NCBI RefSeq assembly: GCF_000013045.1
Contig: NC_007677.1
Span: forward strand, 682,001 to 746,000
Direction: 5' to 3'
Source: Salinibacter ruber DSM 13855
GTDB taxonomy: Bacteria > Bacteroidota > Rhodothermia > Rhodothermales > Salinibacteraceae
DNA length: 64,000 nt
In this document: piece by piece, positions 60,476 to 64,000 of the stretch
Layout of the letters: every line of letters starts with the position of its first letter
How positions within the stretch are numbered: position 1 is the first letter of the stretch
Notes under the pieces: generated by a model
Databases searched by the model: none
The model's input: the letters and a program-made list of their open reading frames with translations, nothing else
What the model was told of the DNA's origin: nothing
Program-made: the position numbers and the translations under genes

Positions 60476-61795
60476 ATGGACCAAGACTTTAGCTCAAAAT
60501 TTTCGTTCGACGATGCCGCAAACGAGGAGGCCAAGATCTGCGTCGTCGGGGTCGGCGGCGGGGGCGGCAACGCCATCAACAACATGGTGCAGAAAGGCAT
60601 CCACGGCAGCGTGGAGTTTATTGCCGTCAACACCGACTCGCAGGCGCTTAGCGAGAACCGCGCGCCCCAGAAAATTCAGGCGGGCCAGGACCTGACCAGC
60701 GGCCTGGGGGCCGGGGCGCGGCCCAGCGTCGGCGCCGAGGCCATCGAGGAGAGCAGCGAAGAAATCCGGCAGGCCCTCGACGGCTACGACATGGCCTTCA
60801 TCACGGCCGGCATGGGCGGTGGCACCGGCACCGGCGGCGCGCCCGTGGTGGCGGCCATCGCCCGCAGCCTCGACATCCTGACCGTCGCCATTGTCACCAA
60901 GCCCTTCGACTGCGAAGGGTCGCGGCGCATGAACACGGCGCAGGAAGGCATCGAGCTGCTGCGCGAAAACGTCGACACGCTCATCGTCATTCCCAACGAG
61001 CGGCTGCTCGACATTGCCGACCCGGACACGAGCCTCATCGAGGCGTTCGAAAAGGCCGACGAGGTGCTCTACAACGCCACCCGGGGGATCAGCGACCTGA
61101 TCACGGTCCACGGCCTGATCAACCTCGACTTCGCCGACGTGCAGACGACGATGAAGGACGGCGGCACGGCCCTGATGGGCTCGGCCACGGCCACCGGCGA
61201 GAACCGCTCGGAGAAGGCCGCCGTGCAGGCCATCAGCAGCCCGCTGCTGGACGGCCTCTCCATCGCCGGCGCCACCAACGTGCTCGTCAACATCACCAGC
61301 GGCCCGTCCCTCGGCATCCGCGAGGCCACCCAGGCCACGAGCGTCATTCAAAAGGAGGCCGGCGAGGACGTGGAGGTCATCTTCGGGACCGTCATCGAGG
61401 AGGACATCGAGGACAAGCTCCGCGTGACCGTGATCGCCACCGGCTTCGACCGCGACGAGGAGCCGGAGGACGAGGGCGACGACGGGCGGCGCACGGTGCC
61501 GCTGGAGGACCAAAACGAGGACGACGACCCGGCGGACTACAAGGGCGAAACCAACCTCCGGCAGCTCGACACGCCGGCCTACGAGCGCCGCAATGCGCCC
61601 CTTCGTTCCGAACCGTCGGAGGACGAGCCGACCGACGAGACGGACGGGGAGAGCGAGGACGACACTCCCAACATCCGTCGCCTGGAGGCCGACGACCTGA
61701 ACGAACGGACGGACCGCGACGAGCGCTCCCGCTCCGAGGAGGAGACCGACGACGACACCGACACCCCTGCGTTCCTCCGCAAGATGATGGACTGA
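60476..61795 (+). CDS. ftsZ: Cell-division GTPase FtsZ
   Basis: This is a 439-residue tubulin homologue. It has VGVGGGGGNAINNM, the tubulin signature GGGTGTGGAPVVAAIAR, the T7-loop region NLDFADVQTTM and a C-terminal domain to about residue 320. A roughly 100-residue very acidic linker follows, then the conserved C-terminal peptide DTPAFLRKMMD that binds FtsA. GGAGG sits four bases before the ATG, the strongest Shine-Dalgarno seen in the cluster, in line with high FtsZ demand. A 207-base leader separates it from ftsA. Confidence 0.98.
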   Translation: MDQDFSSKFSFDDAANEEAKICVVGVGGGGGNAINNMVQKGIHGSVEFIAVNTDSQALSENRAPQKIQAGQDLTSGLGAGARPSVGAEAIEESSEEIRQALDGYDMAFITAGMGGGTGTGGAPVVAAIARSLDILTVAIVTKPFDCEGSRRMNTAQEGIELLRENVDTLIVIPNERLLDIADPDTSLIEAFEKADEVLYNATRGISDLITVHGLINLDFADVQTTMKDGGTALMGSATATGENRSEKAAVQAISSPLLDGLSIAGATNVLVNITSGPSLGIREATQATSVIQKEAGEDVEVIFGTVIEEDIEDKLRVTVIATGFDRDEEPEDEGDDGRRTVPLEDQNEDDDPADYKGETNLRQLDTPAYERRNAPLRSEPSEDEPTDETDGESEDDTPNIRRLEADDLNERTDRDERSRSEEETDDDTDTPAFLRKMMD

Positions 61796-61828
61796 GTAGC
61801 GCCGGGGCGCATGCCTCGAGCAGAAGTG

Positions 61829-61854
61829 GACCGCCGTGTGAGACCGCCGTGTGA
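61829..61854. repeat. Perfect 13-base tandem repeat GACCGCCGTGTGA x2
   Basis: Two identical copies adjoin at 61829-61841 and 61842-61854, 33 bases after the ftsZ stop. The GTGTGA ending is like the GTGA units of the heptad arrays further upstream. Confidence 0.7.
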
Positions 61855-62111
61855 ACCCTGACTCGATCCGTTATGTCTTCGTCGAAAACCGACCCCCGAC
61901 CGCATCAAAAAGTGGGCCCTCCAGCCCCACCACAGGCCGTCCGGCGCCGCGGCGGGACACTGCCCTCGTTTGGGGCAGACCAGGTCCTGTCGGGTCTCGT
62001 CCCGTCGGCCGCCCGGATGCCTGACCGCAGCGTTTGAGCAGCGTTGCGGTGCTGTGGTTGTGCACGAGGGGCCCCGGGAGTGTCCCGGCGGCTTCCGTGC
62101 CATGCGCGAGA

Positions 62112-62151
62112 GCCACGCCCGGCCCTGCGCCGGCGCGTGGCTTTTCGTGTT
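62112..62151 (+). terminator. Rho-independent terminator, probable end of the dcw transcript
   Basis: GCCACGC (62112-62118) pairs with GCGTGGC (62135-62141), and inside it CCGGC with GCCGG (62119-62123 with 62129-62133, one bulge). TTTTCGTGTTT follows. If it ends the ftsZ transcript, the 3' UTR is about 320 bases. Confidence 0.7.
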
Positions 62152-62290
62152 TGGGAGGACGGGGAGGGGGCCGGCCGAGCGGAATCCCGGGCTCGTCCCG
62201 CGGAACGCCCTTTCGCGGAACGTCCTTTCGCAGGAGGGCTCTCGCGGAGGGCTCTCGCCAGGGGGCCCCGCCCCGGACGGCCGCCGCAAT

Positions 62291-63985
62291 CTACTGCGCG
62301 GCGACCCGGTCGGCGGCCCGCCGGAGGGCCGCGTGGGCGTTCACGACCGCACCGGTGTCGGAGAGCGTGCCGAACGGAACGGTCTCGCCGTCACCGGGAC
62401 GAGCGACCGTCCGGTTTCTGTAGGGCGTCGCCGTCTCGAGGATGATGGTGCGGACGTCCGTGGCGGTCAGGGACGGGTAGTAGGCCATGATCAGGGCGGC
62501 GAGGCCGCTCACCATGGGGGCCGCCATGCTCGTCCCATCGTTGCGCTCGTACGCGTCGTCGGGGACGGTCGAGTAGATGGAGTGTCCCGGCGCAAAGACA
62601 TCCACGCGCTCCGCGCCGTAGTTGCTAAACGAGGCGGCCAGCTTTTCGCCCCCTTTCCAGGAGGAGGCCCCGACTTCGATCCACCGCTGCGCCCGGCCGC
62701 CGTCTGCGTAGTAGGGCGACGGGAAGTTGTCGGTCGAGTCGACGCTCGCCCCGTCGTTGCCAGCGGCGTGGACCATGAGGACGCCCATCGAGTCGGCGTA
62801 CTGCACGGCGGCGTCGACCACGCCTTTGTGCGGGGAGTACGACTTGCCGAAGCTCATGTTGATCACGTCGGCCCCGTTGTCGACCGCGTAGCGGATCGCG
62901 TTGGCGACGTCCTTGTCGCGCTCGTCCCCGTTCGGCACCGCACGGACGGACATGAGGCGCACGCCCCGGGCGACGCCGTCGATGCCGATTGAATTGTCGC
63001 GGGTGGCGCCGATGATGCCCGCCACGTGCGTACCGTGTCCGGGGTCGGGGCCCTCCGCGTCGTTGTTTCCGTACCGCCGTTCGGTCTTGTCCGCGTAGTC
63101 GTCGCCCACGATGGGGCGCGGATTGAAGTCGGGATTGTAGTTGTATTCGACCTGGCGCTCCAGCTGGTTTTTGTAGTCCTTGAGGTCGGAGGGGGAGAGG
63201 TCCTGATCGTAGAAGTATTGCAGGGTCTGCTGCGCCCGACGCACATCGCGGCGGGAGCTCGTTACCGATCGGACGGCCGACTGGGTAAGGCTGTCCGTGC
63301 CGAGGTGGGACTTGAGCACGTCCACGGACGCCTGCACGGCCTTCTGGGCCTTTCCGACCTTTGCAAGCCGCTTGCGGGCCTCGCGTCGTTTCTTCTGAAA
63401 CGTGCGCTTGATGTCCTGATACCGCTGGTACCGGTCCCGAGCGTCGGGGCCAACGCGTGCCGAGTCGACCCCGGCGAAGCGCTCCTGAAGGTCCACGTAG
63501 ATCCGGGTGAGCTCGTACGTGTCCTGATCTACGTTCTTGCCGCCGGGGCCCCCGATGAAGTTCCACCCGTGCACGTCGTCGACGTAGCCGTTGCCGTCGT
63601 CGTCGACGTCGTTGCCGGGGATTTCGTCGGCGTTGGTCCACAGCTTGGCCGCGAGGTCCTCGTGGTCGATGTCAAGGCCAGAGTCGATAACGGCGACCTG
63701 GACCGTGTCTTGGGGCGGCCGGCCCTGAAGCACGTCCCGGTAGGCCGCCCGCGTGTCGAGGCCGGGCCCGCTTCGTGGAACGCGGTCGAGGTGGTACCAA
63801 TCCTGCGGGGCCCGAGAGGGGGCCGGCGGCGGGACGTCGGCCGCTTGGGTGGTCGTGTCCGGGGCCGCTGAGTTGGATGGCGCAGGGGAATCGGAGGTCG
63901 TCGGCGTGGTGGGAGGGCGGCTCCCGGCGCAGCCAATCAGCAAGAACGCGAGAACGAGCGTCGAGAGGAGCGTGGTGGGCTTCAT
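62291..63985 (-). CDS. S8-family (subtilisin-like) lipoprotein peptidase with large insertion
   Basis: This 564-residue protein has a lipoprotein signal (LLIGC, Cys19), then a Pro/Thr/Ser-rich linker to about 60. The catalytic triad is D101 (VIDSGLDIDH), H317 (GHGTHVAG) and S486 (NDGTSMAAP); N410 in AAGND is the oxyanion Asn. Between D101 and H317 lie over 200 residues, including an acidic, probably calcium-binding loop (residues 125-137, five Asp) and a helical, Lys/Arg/Gln-rich insertion at about 155-290. Similar inserted subtilases occur in Bacteroidota. It would act at the cell surface or in the periplasm. Confidence 0.93.
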   Translation of the reverse strand: MKPTTLLSTLVLAFLLIGCAGSRPPTTPTTSDSPAPSNSAAPDTTTQAADVPPPAPSRAPQDWYHLDRVPRSGPGLDTRAAYRDVLQGRPPQDTVQVAVIDSGLDIDHEDLAAKLWTNADEIPGNDVDDDGNGYVDDVHGWNFIGGPGGKNVDQDTYELTRIYVDLQERFAGVDSARVGPDARDRYQRYQDIKRTFQKKRREARKRLAKVGKAQKAVQASVDVLKSHLGTDSLTQSAVRSVTSSRRDVRRAQQTLQYFYDQDLSPSDLKDYKNQLERQVEYNYNPDFNPRPIVGDDYADKTERRYGNNDAEGPDPGHGTHVAGIIGATRDNSIGIDGVARGVRLMSVRAVPNGDERDKDVANAIRYAVDNGADVINMSFGKSYSPHKGVVDAAVQYADSMGVLMVHAAGNDGASVDSTDNFPSPYYADGGRAQRWIEVGASSWKGGEKLAASFSNYGAERVDVFAPGHSIYSTVPDDAYERNDGTSMAAPMVSGLAALIMAYYPSLTATDVRTIILETATPYRNRTVARPGDGETVPFGTLSDTGAVVNAHAALRRAADRVAAQ

Positions 63986-64000
63986 GGAGCGGAGGGTCCT

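Larger units (their letters stand above)
61796..62290. other. Long intergenic region between ftsZ and the subtilase gene
   Basis: This stretch of about 495 bases between convergent genes contains a perfect 13-base tandem duplication (61829-61854) and a rightward terminator (62112-62151). An open frame of 54 codons (61873-62037) has no start signal or family feature and is not called. No RNA family was recognised. Confidence 0.5.

Noticed and set aside
61873-62037. A 54-codon open frame after ftsZ.
   Set aside because: It has no ribosome binding site, no hydrophobic segment or known motif, and a composition like noncoding sequence.
1-64000. tRNA, rRNA, CRISPR arrays, insertion sequences and parS sites.
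   Set aside because: Gaps were read for T-loop motifs, repeated spacers, transposase motifs and TGTTTCACGTGAAACA-like palindromes; none was convincing.

Overview
The window reads as one high-G+C bacterial chromosome segment from the Bacteroidota/Rhodothermota side, most like Salinibacter. Four things suggest this: strongly acidic proteins, weak or absent Shine-Dalgarno signals at most starts, a DUF5683 gene behind parAB, and a Bacteroidota-type division/cell-wall (dcw) cluster without murF. The species is inferred; no rRNA, tRNA, CRISPR array or insertion sequence was seen.

Region 1 (1-9.1 kb) holds a cut-off NAD(P)HX dehydratase gene, a VanZ-like protein, a TonB-type energy transducer with a clear terminator, then leftward rpiA, a GNAT acetyltransferase and a UvrD-family helicase, followed by rightward parA-parB-DUF5683. 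Region 2 (9.1-31 kb) is mostly housekeeping and lipid metabolism: a serine-palmitoyltransferase-type enzyme next to a long GNAT-like protein, HAD phosphatase, rhomboid protease, purQ, acyl-CoA dehydrogenase, ssb, alpha/beta hydrolase, YtxH-yaaA-udk, coaX-birA-lipoprotein, an inositol-phosphatase-like gene, fabI, an L,D-transpeptidase, a TonB-C-fold lipoprotein, a nucleoside transporter and an M1 peptidase.

Region 3 (31-44.5 kb) starts with pcrA/uvrD. A visibly AT-richer two-gene island follows (34.0-36.0 kb). It encodes two related HNH nucleases whose N-terminal domains resemble the phosphorothioate-DNA-binding domain of type IV restriction enzymes. After it come a D-amino-acid-transaminase-like gene, pdxH, DUF429, proline dehydrogenase, a macro domain protein, a methyltransferase, a CBS protein and pyrG.

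Region 4 (44.7-61.8 kb) is a LexA-like repressor gene divergent from the dcw cluster mraZ-rsmH-ftsL-ftsI-murE-mraY-murD-ftsW-murG-murC-ftsQ-ftsA-ftsZ. The LexA-like protein keeps the DNA-binding domain but has lost the cleavage site, catalytic Ser and catalytic Lys. The intergenic space between it and mraZ carries a pair of 15-bp palindromic repeats 22 bp apart and a TTGACA promoter followed by three GTGGGG boxes typical of MraZ autoregulation. The window ends with a leftward lipoprotein subtilase carrying a large insertion.

The most unusual signal is not a gene. Several gaps, three of them inside the dcw cluster, hold perfect 7-bp-period arrays arranged as two arms in opposite orientation (murD/ftsW, murC/ftsQ, ftsQ/ftsA, and more degenerate copies after fabI and after the lexA-like gene). 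The unit sequence changes from site to site, while the 7-bp period and, at the clear sites, the inverted layout stay the same.
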